Assembly (NCBI GenBank): GCA_947174495.1
Contig: CAMWJC010000012.1
Span: 1 to 56,373 of the forward strand
Direction of reading: 5' to 3'
Length of the DNA stretch: 56,373 nucleotides
Source: an uncultured Lachnospiraceae bacterium
GTDB lineage: Bacteria; Bacillota; Clostridia; Lachnospirales; Lachnospiraceae
The position numbers and the translations under genes were made by a program. Position 1 is the first letter of the stretch. Every line of letters starts with the position of its first letter. This document shows, piece by piece, positions 34,727 to 43,123 of the stretch. The notes beneath the pieces were generated by a model. It was not told the origin of the DNA. It saw nothing but the letters and a program-made list of their open reading frames with translations, and made no database searches.

Positions 34727-35206
34727 ATGGAAGAATTAAAAACCGTAGAAATGAATCCGCTTGACGAAAATAGCGAGTATGAGACCTTCCAGTATATTGT
34801 AATCAAGCTGGGAAGTGAACAGTATGGAATTGATATTAAATACATAGACAACATTGTCCGCATGCAGCATATTACCAGAGTGCCTAAGGTGGCAGATTAT
34901 CTAAAAGGAGTCATTAATCTGCGCGGCGAGGTTATCCCTGTTATGAGCCTTAGACTGAAAATGGAGCTGGAAGCGGATGAAATTACCAAGGCCACGAGGA
35001 TTATTATTTTAAAGCTGGAACAGCACGGAACCATTGGAATTATGGTGGATGCGGTGAAAGAGGTGGTAACACTCCGGTCAGATGAGATCGAGAAGGTGAC
35101 TTATGATGCCAAAGAGGACAAAATTAATTTTGTCAATGGAATTGGAAAGAACGGGAATGAATTAATATCAATTCTTGATCTAAATGCAGTTGCTATAGAA
35201 AAATAA
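34727..35206 (+). CDS. cheW: Chemotaxis coupling protein CheW
   Basis: CheW links CheA to the receptors. The 159-residue protein is a single CheW domain: QYIVIKLGSEQYGIDIKYI, VPKVADYLKGVINLRGEVIP and GIMVDAVKEVVTLRSDEIE are typical. It has a short acidic N-terminal extension. The Shine-Dalgarno aaggagggg precedes ATG 34727, 13 bases after cheA. Confidence 0.96.
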   Translation: MEELKTVEMNPLDENSEYETFQYIVIKLGSEQYGIDIKYIDNIVRMQHITRVPKVADYLKGVINLRGEVIPVMSLRLKMELEADEITKATRIIILKLEQHGTIGIMVDAVKEVVTLRSDEIEKVTYDAKEDKINFVNGIGKNGNELISILDLNAVAIEK

Positions 35207-35243
35207 TGTTTGTGAACGAGGAGTACTATTCTTAGGAGGACCT

Positions 35244-35879
35244 ATGAAAGATCTAAACATGGAGCAATTAACAGATCAGTATTTTGATGTACTGAAGGAA
35301 CTTGGGAATATCGGAGCCGGCAATGCAACGACTGCACTTGCTCAAATGATCGATTGTAAGGTTGACATGTGTGTGCCCCAGGTAAGATTATTGGAGTTTT
35401 ATGAGGTAGGGGAAATCGTAGGCGGTGAAGATAAGATCATGACCAGTATTTTCCTTCAGGTCGAGGGCGACATTGACGGAAGTATTATGTTTATGCTCTC
35501 CAAGACAGCCGCAGCGCATCTGGTCAATAAGCTTATGTGCGGAATGCTCAGCATTGATGAGGAAAAGGCGGATGAGTATGAATTCGGTGAAATGGAGTGT
35601 TCCGCTATCAAGGAAGTTGGAAATATTATTACGGGAGCGTATTTAAATGCGTTGTCCGGATTGACCAACATGAAAATTTTTCCGTCAGTTCCACAGCTTG
35701 CCATTGACATGGCAGGAGCGCTTTTAAGTGTTCCGGCAATTGAATTTGGTGTTTATGGGGATAAAATTTTATTAATTCAAACTCAGTTTACGGATGATGT
35801 TGTTTTGGATGGCTTTTTCATCTTGATTCCGGATATGGACTCGTATGAAAAAATTCTGAGTTCACTGGGTGTTATGTAA
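35244..35879 (+). CDS. cheC: CheY-P phosphatase CheC
   Basis: CheC dephosphorylates CheY-P and is stimulated by CheD. The 211-residue protein has two intact ExxN active-site helices: LKELGNIGAGNATTAL (N-terminal) and IKEVGNIITGAYLNAL (C-terminal). It is a standalone phosphatase without a SpoA domain, so it is distinct from FliY. The Shine-Dalgarno taggagga is upstream. CheD follows at 35915, forming the usual pair. Confidence 0.95.
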   Translation: MKDLNMEQLTDQYFDVLKELGNIGAGNATTALAQMIDCKVDMCVPQVRLLEFYEVGEIVGGEDKIMTSIFLQVEGDIDGSIMFMLSKTAAAHLVNKLMCGMLSIDEEKADEYEFGEMECSAIKEVGNIITGAYLNALSGLTNMKIFPSVPQLAIDMAGALLSVPAIEFGVYGDKILLIQTQFTDDVVLDGFFILIPDMDSYEKILSSLGVM

Positions 35880-35914
35880 ACTGCAAGAGAAATGAAAACG
35901 GGAGATGCGGGAAA

Positions 35915-36400
35915 ATGGGTGAAGTTATTAAAGTAGGCATGGCTGATTTGAAAACATGCAGCGGTGAGGATGCAGTTACAACGCTGGGTTTAGGATCCTG
36001 TGTTGGAATAGCTATCCGGGACCCGGCAACAGGTGTTGGAGGTTTGGCACATATTATGCTGCCCGACAGTAAAGAAATCAGAAATAATCAAAACCGTCCT
36101 AAATTTGCAGATACGGGGATAGAAGATTTGGTCAAGGAGATTGTGCTAAAAGGCGGAAATCGCAGCAGGTTGGTGGCGAAGATTGCCGGAGGTGCACAGA
36201 TGTTTTCGTTTGGAAGCAAGAGCACGATGATTCGCGTTGGTGAGAGGAATGTTGAGGCAAGTAAGAGGAAACTGAGTGAGCTGCGAATACCGCTTCTTGC
36301 AGAAGATACCGGAAAAACATACGGAAGGACAGTGGTATTCTACCCAAAAACCGGAGACTTTTTGATCCGAGCCGTAGGAATGCCGGAGAAGGTTATATGA
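35915..36400 (+). CDS. cheD: Chemoreceptor glutamine deamidase CheD
   Basis: CheD deamidates receptor glutamines and enhances CheC. The 161-residue protein has the catalytic Cys29 in TLGLGSCVGIAI, His46 in GGLAHIMLPDS and Thr23 nearby, which matches the papain-like triad described for CheD. The segment AKIAGGAQMF is also conserved. The stop overlaps the next gene by four bases (ATGA). Confidence 0.96.
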   Translation: MGEVIKVGMADLKTCSGEDAVTTLGLGSCVGIAIRDPATGVGGLAHIMLPDSKEIRNNQNRPKFADTGIEDLVKEIVLKGGNRSRLVAKIAGGAQMFSFGSKSTMIRVGERNVEASKRKLSELRIPLLAEDTGKTYGRTVVFYPKTGDFLIRAVGMPEKVI

Positions 36401-36699
36401 AAAAGAGCAGATTATTTGCACCATTTTTGATGCTTTTGGCAGGCGCAATTGCCAGTATTATGATGTATTGCTCTGATTATACAACAGGGCAGATGCTTCC
36501 CAGATTGATTCTTGTGTTGCTTGTTTTTTACCTGGCAGGCTGGTTCATACAAAAGAAAATATTGAAATTTGTGGAACAGATCGAGGAGGAAGAAAGACGG
36601 GCAGGTGAAGTGATCGCAAAGGAAGCGCAGGACGGTGAAGGCACAGAGACAGCAAATGAAAGGACGAAGGAGGCAGAGGATGTGCCACTGGAATCTTAA
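36397..36699 (+). CDS. Small membrane protein of unknown function between cheD and fliA
   Basis: The 100-residue product has two hydrophobic segments (about 8-25 and 33-52) and a highly charged, Glu-rich cytoplasmic-type tail (about 58-100). No known domain was recognised. It starts in a four-base overlap with cheD and ends 19 bases before the sigma28 gene, so it is translated as part of the operon. The position resembles that of small uncharacterised proteins in clostridial che operons. The function is unknown. Confidence 0.75.
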   Translation: MKKSRLFAPFLMLLAGAIASIMMYCSDYTTGQMLPRLILVLLVFYLAGWFIQKKILKFVEQIEEEERRAGEVIAKEAQDGEGTETANERTKEAEDVPLES

Positions 36700-36718
36700 A
36701 TAAGCGGCGGAGGTAGCA

Positions 36719-37483
36719 ATGGACGAGGCAGGCAGAAACAAACTTTGGGAGAATTACGCGAAAACGAAATCGCCCGACATCAGGGAAAAGCTTATTTTGG
36801 AGTATGCACCGCTGGTTAAGTTAGTTGCGGGGCGGCTTAGCATGTACCTGGGCTATAATGTGGAATATGAGGATCTGGTAAGTTACGGTATCTTTGGTCT
36901 GATTGATGCTATCGATAAATTTGATAATATGAAGGAAGTTAAATTTGAAACTTATGCAAGCCTTCGTATTCGTGGGGCTATTCTGGATCAAATTCGCAAG
37001 ATGGACTGGATACCGCGGACCATTCGTCAAAAACAGAAGAAAATTGATGCTGCTATGAAGGAAATTGAATTAAATACAGGCAGGGCAGCAACAGATGAGG
37101 AGATTGCGGCAAGTCTTGGAATTTCAGAAGACGATTATCAGGGGTGGCAGTCTCAAATGAAGATCACAGGGGTGGTCTCACTGAATGAATTTATGGAGTC
37201 AGGAAGTGAAATTCCGGCAGAGCAGAGCAATCAGCACCGCTTTGAAGGCCCGGAAGAAGTGGTTGAAAAGGAAGAATTAAAAAAGGTATTGGCGCAGGCG
37301 TTAGAACTGCTTACAGAAAAAGAAAAGAAAGTTATTTTACTATACTATTATGAAGATTTAACATTAAAGGAGATCAGCAATGTTCTCGAGGTTTCCGAAT
37401 CAAGAATCTCACAGCTTCATACGAGAGCGTTGCAGAAAATGAAATCCAAGATGGGAAGTTATATGGGATTATTATCAGTTTAA
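36719..37483 (+). CDS. fliA: Flagellar sigma factor sigma28 (FliA/SigD/WhiG)
   Basis: The 254-residue alternative sigma factor directs late flagellar, motor and chemotaxis genes. Region 2 is clear (EYAPLVKLVAGRL, EYEDLVSYGIFGLIDAIDKF, FETYASLRIRGAILDQIRKM), region 3 has DWIPRTIRQKQKKI and region 4 has the HTH LTLKEISNVLEVSESRISQL. Its position near the end of the fla/che operon matches sigD in Bacillus. The anti-sigma FlgM is not encoded here. Confidence 0.97.
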   Translation: MDEAGRNKLWENYAKTKSPDIREKLILEYAPLVKLVAGRLSMYLGYNVEYEDLVSYGIFGLIDAIDKFDNMKEVKFETYASLRIRGAILDQIRKMDWIPRTIRQKQKKIDAAMKEIELNTGRAATDEEIAASLGISEDDYQGWQSQMKITGVVSLNEFMESGSEIPAEQSNQHRFEGPEEVVEKEELKKVLAQALELLTEKEKKVILLYYYEDLTLKEISNVLEVSESRISQLHTRALQKMKSKMGSYMGLLSV

Positions 37484-37499
37484 AGGAATAGGGTGATTT

Positions 37500-39101
37500 A
37501 TGAAAAACGGCTATTTTCAATTAGAGTGCGGCAATAATGGTACAGCACTTAAAGTGTTTGCTCCTAAGGATGGTGGAAGACCTGTGGCCGTCCGGGAAGT
37601 TATGGAATATTTAAACCGTTTTGGGATAAAATATGATCTGCATATTTTAAACAATGGAATTACAGCATCTTATGAATCAGCGGCGGCGGAGCATTCATTT
37701 CGTGTGAATGAAGATGAAAATCTGGAGATAAGAGAGTGTTATTCTCTGACAATTAGTCCGGATAAAATGCAGGTGTCTGCCAGATTTTATCCTCCGTCTG
37801 TTCACGGTGAGAGAATGACAGCGGAGGAATTTTTGAAGGATCTTGAACATAAAGGAATTAGGTTTGGTATTCTCACAAATGAAATCACCTCTTTTTTTAA
37901 TGATTCCTGTTATTGCACCGATATCACAGTGGCAGAAGGACGACCGGTCAGACATGGAACGGATGCTAGAATTGAGTACTATTTTGAGACGGACCTAAGT
38001 ACAAAGCCGACTCTTAATGAGGATGGAAGCGTAGATTTTTTTCATTTAAATACCGTATGCCATTGTAAAAAGGGCGATCTTCTTGCAAGACGATTTCCGG
38101 AAGATCCTGGCGATCCAGGAATAAACATTTACGGAGAGCGTACAAATCCCAGAGAGGTGAAGCGTGATCCTTTGCGATTTGGCAAAAATGTTATTTTATC
38201 GGAGGATAAGCTGACGCTTACATCTGACACAAACGGACATGTGACCCTAAATGATGGTCAGGTGATCGTTTCAAATGTGCTGGAAGTGGAGAATGTTGAT
38301 ATTGCGACTGGAAATATTGACTATGATGGCAGCGTAAAAGTCAATGGCAATGTAGTAACGAATTTCAAGGTAAAGGCAAAGGGAAATATTGAAGTTTCCG
38401 GCGTAGTGGAAGGTGCTTTCCTGGAAGCCGGAGGCGATATCATCATAGCCAGAGGTGTTAATGGCATGGTGAAGGGAACTTTGAAAGCTAAGGGAAACGT
38501 TATCGCAAAGTTTATCGAAAATGCGAAAGTGTCTGCAAGCGGATATGTTTCTACAGAATCGATTCTGCACAGTGAGGTTATGTCAGGAAGTGAGATTCAG
38601 GTAACAGGTAAACGTGGATTTATTACAGGTGGTCGTGTGTGTGCAGCTAACTTGATTCAAGTAAAGACATTAGGGTCTCCTATGGGGACCGATACCATTG
38701 TGGAGGTGGGAGCCGATCCGGAGTTGAAAAGTCAGGTCAAGCAGCTTCAGCAGCAGATCGCAGAAGCTAAAAGAATTGTAGAATCTATAAAGCCGGTTTT
38801 AGCATCCATGGCACAGAAATTAAATCAGGGTGTTAAGTTTAAGCCAGAACAATTGCAGAATATTAGAGAAATGATTGATGCAGATAGAAAGAAGCGACAG
38901 GAAATAGAAGTAGGTATGAGGAAGCTGCAAGATATGCAGATTTTGTTGGATAAGAGCGGCAGCGCAAGAGTAGAAGTCAATGACCGGGTCTACGCAGGGA
39001 CAAGAATTTGTATTGCAGATGTTTCCATGATCGTGAAGGATACCATGCACTATTGCAAATTTGTAAAATCACAGGGTGATGTTAAGATGGTAGGGCTATA
39101 G
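37500..39101 (+). CDS. FapA (DUF342) family polymerising protein
   Basis: The 533-residue protein has an N-terminal FapA-type region (1-170), a right-handed beta-helix core (about 240-410, repeated G-N-I/V patterns such as GNIDYDGSVKVNGNVVTNFK) and a C-terminal coiled coil (about 415-480) with a small beta domain. This is the DUF342/FapA layout, related to bactofilin-like beta-helical proteins. FapA homologues after the flagellar sigma gene are common in Clostridia, but their role in motility is not well defined. It begins 16 bases after fliA. Confidence 0.88.
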   Translation: MKNGYFQLECGNNGTALKVFAPKDGGRPVAVREVMEYLNRFGIKYDLHILNNGITASYESAAAEHSFRVNEDENLEIRECYSLTISPDKMQVSARFYPPSVHGERMTAEEFLKDLEHKGIRFGILTNEITSFFNDSCYCTDITVAEGRPVRHGTDARIEYYFETDLSTKPTLNEDGSVDFFHLNTVCHCKKGDLLARRFPEDPGDPGINIYGERTNPREVKRDPLRFGKNVILSEDKLTLTSDTNGHVTLNDGQVIVSNVLEVENVDIATGNIDYDGSVKVNGNVVTNFKVKAKGNIEVSGVVEGAFLEAGGDIIIARGVNGMVKGTLKAKGNVIAKFIENAKVSASGYVSTESILHSEVMSGSEIQVTGKRGFITGGRVCAANLIQVKTLGSPMGTDTIVEVGADPELKSQVKQLQQQIAEAKRIVESIKPVLASMAQKLNQGVKFKPEQLQNIREMIDADRKKRQEIEVGMRKLQDMQILLDKSGSARVEVNDRVYAGTRICIADVSMIVKDTMHYCKFVKSQGDVKMVGL

Positions 39102-39162
39102 ATTCGTGCCTTTATTATTATCATAATGATAGAAAAAGTCTTTGGGAAGGTGTGATGTTACT

Positions 39163-39480
39163 ATGACAATCAGCAGAGTCGAGCTGCAGGGACAGGTTAC
39201 CAGGGCGCAGGATTTTACAACAATCAAGCACAATGAGGATAATAAGGTAGCAGTAGATCAAACGAATATCCAACGGCAGTTTGATCAAAACGTGGATATC
39301 AGGCTTCGGCAGGTGAATCAAAGTGAACAGGCGGAGAATCAGGAGAAGCGTTTTGATGCGAAAGAAAAGGGAAACGGAACCTACTCCGGTGACGGAGGAA
39401 AGAGAAGAAAGAAAGAAGAAAAGGAAGAGGATGGAAAGGTCGTACTTAAGGGAAGAGGCGGCTTTGATATGAAAATTTAA
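39163..39480 (+). CDS. Small charged protein of unknown function, fla operon
   Basis: The 105-residue product is highly polar, with a Lys/Glu/Arg-rich second half and the terminal motif GRGGFDMKI. There is no membrane segment or known domain. ATG 39163 with aaggtg upstream is preferred over TTG 39142. Similar short proteins with a C-terminal GG(F/H)hDhhh-type motif occur in clostridial fla operons, as far as I recall. It is probably intrinsically disordered. The function is unknown. Confidence 0.7.
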   Translation: MTISRVELQGQVTRAQDFTTIKHNEDNKVAVDQTNIQRQFDQNVDIRLRQVNQSEQAENQEKRFDAKEKGNGTYSGDGGKRRKKEEKEEDGKVVLKGRGGFDMKI

Positions 39481-39528
39481 TTTTATATGCAGACGCTGTA
39501 GATTGTGGTGCCTGCATGGAGGTTTGTT

Positions 39529-40395
39529 ATGGGAATAATGGAAATCGTTCTTATCGTTCTCGGAGTGATTGTGTTTGTGGGGAGTTTTCTTCTTCCGGCA
39601 GGTAAAAAAACAGATATAGAGTCGAGCAGTCAGATGAGTGAAGAACTTATTCATGAGATGGTAGAAAAAGAAATGGAAGGCGCCAAAACACAGATCGGAG
39701 ATATTGTTGATGAGACGATCATTTATGCAATGGAAAAGACGGAACGTTCGATGGATCGCCTGACAAATGAGAAAATGCTTGCGGTCAATGAATATTCAGA
39801 TACAGTGCTGGAGGAAATCAATAAAAATCATAAGGAAGTGGTATTCCTTTACGATATGTTAAACGATAAGCACGAAAATTTAAAGTCTACCGTCAGTGAA
39901 GCAGCCAAAATGGCAGGAGAAGTAAAACAGACGGTAAAAGATGCGGAAATTCTGGCAAAAGAGGTAGAAAGCAGTGTAACAAAGGAAGTGGAAATTCAGA
40001 CGCTGGAAGTTAAACCGCCGGAGGTTACCCAGCCGGAGTTTACCCCTATAAAAGCAGAAAAGGTGGAATTAATTTATCCTATGCCAGTACGGGAGGATTT
40101 GCAAAGTAGTCCTGTTACTCAGGAGGCTGGGGAAGCAAGAATTGTGGAACCGTTAAAGATGGCAGCAAAACCTTCCGGACAGATGGAAGAAGCAGATAAA
40201 GGAGCAGACGCCAATCCAGTATCTGTTACGACATCGGAGGTGGAAGTAACCCTGGATGCAGACGGAAAAAGGAACAACAATGACAGGATTCTGGAAATGC
40301 ATAATGCCGGAAGGTCTAATATGGCAATCGCAAAAGAGCTTGGCCTGGGGATTGGTGAAGTAAAGCTTGTGATTGATTTATTTGAAGGATTATAA
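39529..40395 (+). CDS. Membrane-anchored coiled-coil protein with C-terminal HTH-like motif (DUF6115-like, SwrB counterpart?)
   Basis: The 288-residue protein has an N-terminal membrane helix (about 2-22), a long helical/coiled-coil region (about 35-155), a Pro/Glu-rich linker and a C-terminal helix-turn-helix-like segment (about 255-288) NDRILEMHNAGRSNMAIAKE..IGEVKLVIDL. This matches what is known of DUF6115 proteins. In layout and in position, between the sigma28 gene and rpsB, it resembles Bacillus SwrB, a membrane protein that promotes FliF-FliG basal-body assembly. ATG 39529 has ggagg upstream. The link to SwrB is inference from position and architecture. Confidence 0.78.
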   Translation: MGIMEIVLIVLGVIVFVGSFLLPAGKKTDIESSSQMSEELIHEMVEKEMEGAKTQIGDIVDETIIYAMEKTERSMDRLTNEKMLAVNEYSDTVLEEINKNHKEVVFLYDMLNDKHENLKSTVSEAAKMAGEVKQTVKDAEILAKEVESSVTKEVEIQTLEVKPPEVTQPEFTPIKAEKVELIYPMPVREDLQSSPVTQEAGEARIVEPLKMAAKPSGQMEEADKGADANPVSVTTSEVEVTLDADGKRNNNDRILEMHNAGRSNMAIAKELGLGIGEVKLVIDLFEGL

Positions 40396-40396
40396 G

Positions 40397-41122
40397 ATGA
40401 TGAACTTAAAATATTATCTGCGGGGACTTGGCATTGGTATCCTTGTAACCGCACTAATCATGAACATTGCAGCGGGGCGCAAGGAAACGCTGACCAATGA
40501 GGAGATTAAAGAACGGGCAAAAGCGCTTGGGATGGTTGAGGAAGGAACACTTCTGGAAGATGCGCAGGCAGCTCTTAATACATTAGGAAATTCAGGAACA
40601 AGCAGTAATGAAGAGTCGGAAGATGCTCAGAATCTGACAGGAGACGGGGCACTTGAAGAAACGCCGAAGCAGCAAGGGAGCGAGACATCGGAGCAGTCAG
40701 AGAACGAGACACCGGAAGGAACACCAGAGCAGTCAGAGAGCGAGGCACCGGAAGGAACATCAGAGCAGTCAGAGAGCGAGGCACCGGAAGGAACACCAGG
40801 GCAGTCAGAAGCACAACAGCCGGAGGAAGAAAGGGAGCCAGAAGATACGCAGGAATCGGAAGTGATTGTAGAGACTGAGGGAGTATGGCCACCGGATGAG
40901 ACCGGAGAAGATGGTGAAAATATCACTGTTCAGGTGACGAGAGGAGAAAGTTCCTATACAGTTTGCAAGCGATTAGAAGAAGTCGGAATTATCTCATCGG
41001 CGTCAGAGTTTGATACGTTCCTGTGCCAGAATGGATATGACAAGAAGATTCGTGCCGGAACATTTGAAATTCCAAGGAATGCCAGTCCGGAACAAATTGC
41101 CAGGATTTTAAGCGGAACGTAG
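40397..41122 (+). CDS. Membrane-anchored protein with acidic repeats and a MltG/YceG-like LysM subdomain
   Basis: The 241-residue protein has an N-terminal membrane anchor (about 8-27), a low-complexity Glu/Ser/Thr/Pro extracytoplasmic region with three 12-residue repeats (EQSESEAPEGTP type) and a ~65-residue C-terminal domain. That domain (VTRGESSYTVCKRLEEVGII.., KIRAGTFEIPRNASPEQIAR) resembles the LysM-like substrate-binding subdomain of MltG. The catalytic transglycosylase domain is missing. It may bind glycan strands near the basal body. It is the last gene of the long operon and starts one base after the previous stop. Confidence 0.75.
   Translation: MMNLKYYLRGLGIGILVTALIMNIAAGRKETLTNEEIKERAKALGMVEEGTLLEDAQAALNTLGNSGTSSNEESEDAQNLTGDGALEETPKQQGSETSEQSENETPEGTPEQSESEAPEGTSEQSESEAPEGTPGQSEAQQPEEEREPEDTQESEVIVETEGVWPPDETGEDGENITVQVTRGESSYTVCKRLEEVGIISSASEFDTFLCQNGYDKKIRAGTFEIPRNASPEQIARILSGT
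40691..40798 (+). repeat. 36-bp in-frame tandem repeats
   Basis: Three contiguous 36-bp units start at 40691, 40727 and 40763, followed by a partial fourth. They encode EQSE(N/S)E(T/A)PEGT(P/S). There are no spacers, so this is protein repeat slippage and not a CRISPR array. Confidence 0.85.
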
Positions 41123-41123
41123 A

Positions 41124-41145
41124 AATCTCTTGCCATAAAGAGATT
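41124..41145 (+). terminator. Weak terminator-like hairpin at the end of the fla operon
   Basis: The 8-bp stem AATCTCTT (41124-41131)/AAGAGATT (41138-41145) has a six-base loop and an A/T-rich tail. It overlaps the -35 of the rpsB promoter, so readthrough from the motility operon is possible. Confidence 0.35.
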
Positions 41146-41158
41146 ATTATGTTATAAT
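41130..41158 (+). promoter_or_regulatory. Strong sigma-A promoter of rpsB-tsf
   Basis: TTGCCA (41130-41135), 17-base spacer, perfect TATAAT (41153-41158) with an upstream TGT (extended -10). The start site near 41165 leaves a ~120-base leader. Confidence 0.8.
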
Positions 41159-41164
41159 TTGCTA

Positions 41165-41270
41165 CGTTGCGGTGTCATGCCGCAGAAACTATTAATCACG
41201 TATGCTTTGAGCTGTCGGTGCTTCTAACGGGAAGTAGGCAGAAGGGTAAAAGCATACGGAAGTAAAACCA
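41165..41270 (+). ncRNA. Structured rpsB 5' leader (candidate ribosomal-protein autoregulatory element)
   Basis: Two stem-loops are visible. The first is TGCGG (41168-41172)/CCGCA (41180-41184). The second is a long nested one: a 10-bp outer stem CGTATGCTTT (41199-41208)/AAAGCATACG (41249-41258), an inner stem CTGTC (41212-41216)/GGCAG (41237-41241) and a top stem CTTC (41221-41224)/GAAG (41231-41234). The position directly before rpsB suggests feedback control by S2; that is inference. Confidence 0.5.
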
Positions 41271-41285
41271 AATGGAGGTAGAAAC

Positions 41286-42056
41286 ATGAGCGTTATTTCA
41301 ATGAAGCAGTTACTGGAAGCAGGTGTTCATTTCGGACATCAGACAAGAAGATGGAACCCTAAGATGGCTCCTTATATCTTTACCGAGAGAAACGGGATTC
41401 ATATTATCGATCTGCAGAAGTCTGTAGGTAAGGTTGACGAGGCATACAGAGCCGTATTTGAGATTGCACAGCAGGGTGGAACTATTCTTTTTGTAGGAAC
41501 TAAGAAGCAGGCACAGGATGCAGTGAAGGCTGAAGCAGAGCGCTGCGGTATGTATTATGTAAATGAAAGATGGCTGGGCGGTATGCTCACTAACTTTAAG
41601 ACCATCCAGAGCAGAATTGACAGATTAAGAGCAATAGAGACCATGGCAGAGGATGGAACTTTTGATGTACTTCCCAAAAAGGAAGTTATTGCACTCAAGA
41701 AAGAATGGGAGAAGCTGGAGAAGAACCTTGGCGGTATCAAGAATATGTCCAGAATTCCTGATGCTATTTTCGTTGTTGATCCCAAGAAGGAAAGAATCTG
41801 TGTACAGGAAGCACATGCACTTGGAATTACTTTGATCGGTATTGGCGATACAAACTGTGATCCGGAGGAACTTGATTTCATAATCCCCGGCAATGATGAT
41901 GCCATCAGAGCCGTTAAATTGATTGTTTCCAAGATGGCGGATGCCGTGATCGAAGCAAATCAGGGCGAGGAAGTTTTGACCGCTGAGATGGAAGAAGCTG
42001 TTGAAGAGACGCCGGCAACAGATATTGAAGAGGTTGTTGCAGCACAGGAAGAATAA
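41286..42056 (+). CDS. rpsB: 30S ribosomal protein S2
   Basis: This small-subunit protein is required for S1/mRNA positioning. The 256-residue product starts [20 protein letters not shown] and contains [34 protein letters not shown] and [13 protein letters not shown], all S2 hallmarks. The C-terminus has an acidic tail. It has its own promoter and leader and a Shine-Dalgarno aaatggagg before ATG 41286, and is co-transcribed with tsf. Confidence 0.99.
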   Translation: MSVISMKQLLEAGVHFGHQTRRWNPKMAPYIFTERNGIHIIDLQKSVGKVDEAYRAVFEIAQQGGTILFVGTKKQAQDAVKAEAERCGMYYVNERWLGGMLTNFKTIQSRIDRLRAIETMAEDGTFDVLPKKEVIALKKEWEKLEKNLGGIKNMSRIPDAIFVVDPKKERICVQEAHALGITLIGIGDTNCDPEELDFIIPGNDDAIRAVKLIVSKMADAVIEANQGEEVLTAEMEEAVEETPATDIEEVVAAQEE

Positions 42057-42107
42057 GCAGCAGGTTTGAAGGACAGATAATCACAGTTTAATATGGAGGA
42101 AAAGAAA

Positions 42108-43046
42108 ATGGCTAATATTACAGCAGCTATGGTAAAAGAATTAAGAGAAGCGACTGGTGCAGGTATGATGGACTGCAAGAAAGCGCTCAGTGAAGCTGAC
42201 GGCGATATGGAGGCAGCCGTTGAGGTTCTTAGAAAGAATGGACAGGCAAAGGCTGTCAGAAAGGCTGACAGGATTGCTGCTGAGGGGCTTTGCCATGTTA
42301 TTGTTAAGGATGATAAGACAGCAGCAGTTGTTGAAGTAAACTCTGAGACAGACTTTGTTGCAAAGAATGAAGAGTTCCAGAATTTTGTTGCAGCAGTAGC
42401 ACAGCAGGCTGTTGAATCTGATGCGGCAGATATAGATGCATTCATGGCAGAAAACTGGAACGCTGATACATCTAAGACCGTAAAGGATGCATTGGTTGAG
42501 AAGATTGCCGTAATCGGCGAAAACTTAAATATCAGAAGATTCAAAAAGGTAGTTGCAGAAGATGGCTGTGTGGTATCTTATGTACACGGCGGCGGAAGAA
42601 TTGGTGTTATTGTTGAGGCTGCTACGGATGTAGTAAATGATGCAGTGAAGGAGGCAATGACGAACCTTGCAATGCAGGTTGCAGCTCTTTCTCCCAAGTA
42701 TGTGTCTACCGCAGATGTTTCTGAGGAATACAAAGCACATGAAAAGGAAATCCTGATGGCACAGATCGCAAACGATCCCAAGATGGCCGGTAAGCCGGAA
42801 AAGGTGATTGAGGGCGCAGTAACAGGACGTCTTAATAAGGAGTTAAAGGAAGTATGTCTGCTTGAGCAGGTTTACGTGAAGGCTGAGGATGGAAAGCAGA
42901 CTGTTGCCCAGTACATTGCACAGGTTGCAAAGGAAAACAGTGCAAATCTTTCTGTAAAGAGCTTTGTACGTTTTGAAACCGGTGAAGGTATCGAAAAGAA
43001 GGTTGATGACTTTGCAGCAGAGGTAGCAGCACAGGCAGGACTGTAA
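42108..43046 (+). CDS. tsf: Translation elongation factor Ts
   Basis: EF-Ts recycles EF-Tu by nucleotide exchange. The 312-residue product begins MANITAAMVKELREATGAGM with MDCKKAL. It contains the conserved NSETDFVAKNEEF core and the later VHGGGRIGV segment, with a full-length C-terminal module. ATG 42108 follows ggagg by eight bases; an in-frame ATG at 42093 is the Shine-Dalgarno region itself. A strong terminator follows. Confidence 0.98.
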   Translation: MANITAAMVKELREATGAGMMDCKKALSEADGDMEAAVEVLRKNGQAKAVRKADRIAAEGLCHVIVKDDKTAAVVEVNSETDFVAKNEEFQNFVAAVAQQAVESDAADIDAFMAENWNADTSKTVKDALVEKIAVIGENLNIRRFKKVVAEDGCVVSYVHGGGRIGVIVEAATDVVNDAVKEAMTNLAMQVAALSPKYVSTADVSEEYKAHEKEILMAQIANDPKMAGKPEKVIEGAVTGRLNKELKEVCLLEQVYVKAEDGKQTVAQYIAQVAKENSANLSVKSFVRFETGEGIEKKVDDFAAEVAAQAGL

Positions 43047-43070
43047 TCGAATATTTAAGAATAAGTATTA

Positions 43071-43123
43071 AAAGCTCTCAGAATTCGGACGCTGATTGTT
43101 CGTGAATTCTGGGGGCTTTTTTT
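43071..43123 (+). terminator. Rho-independent terminator after tsf
   Basis: The stem AAAGCTCTCAGAATTC pairs with GAATTCTGGGGGCTTT across a 17-base loop, with minor mismatches, followed by T7. It ends the rpsB-tsf unit. Confidence 0.8.

Noticed and set aside
40691..40798. 36-bp repeats that could suggest a CRISPR array
   Set aside because: The units are contiguous, in frame and code for EQSESEAPEGTP-type repeats; there are no spacers and no cas genes.
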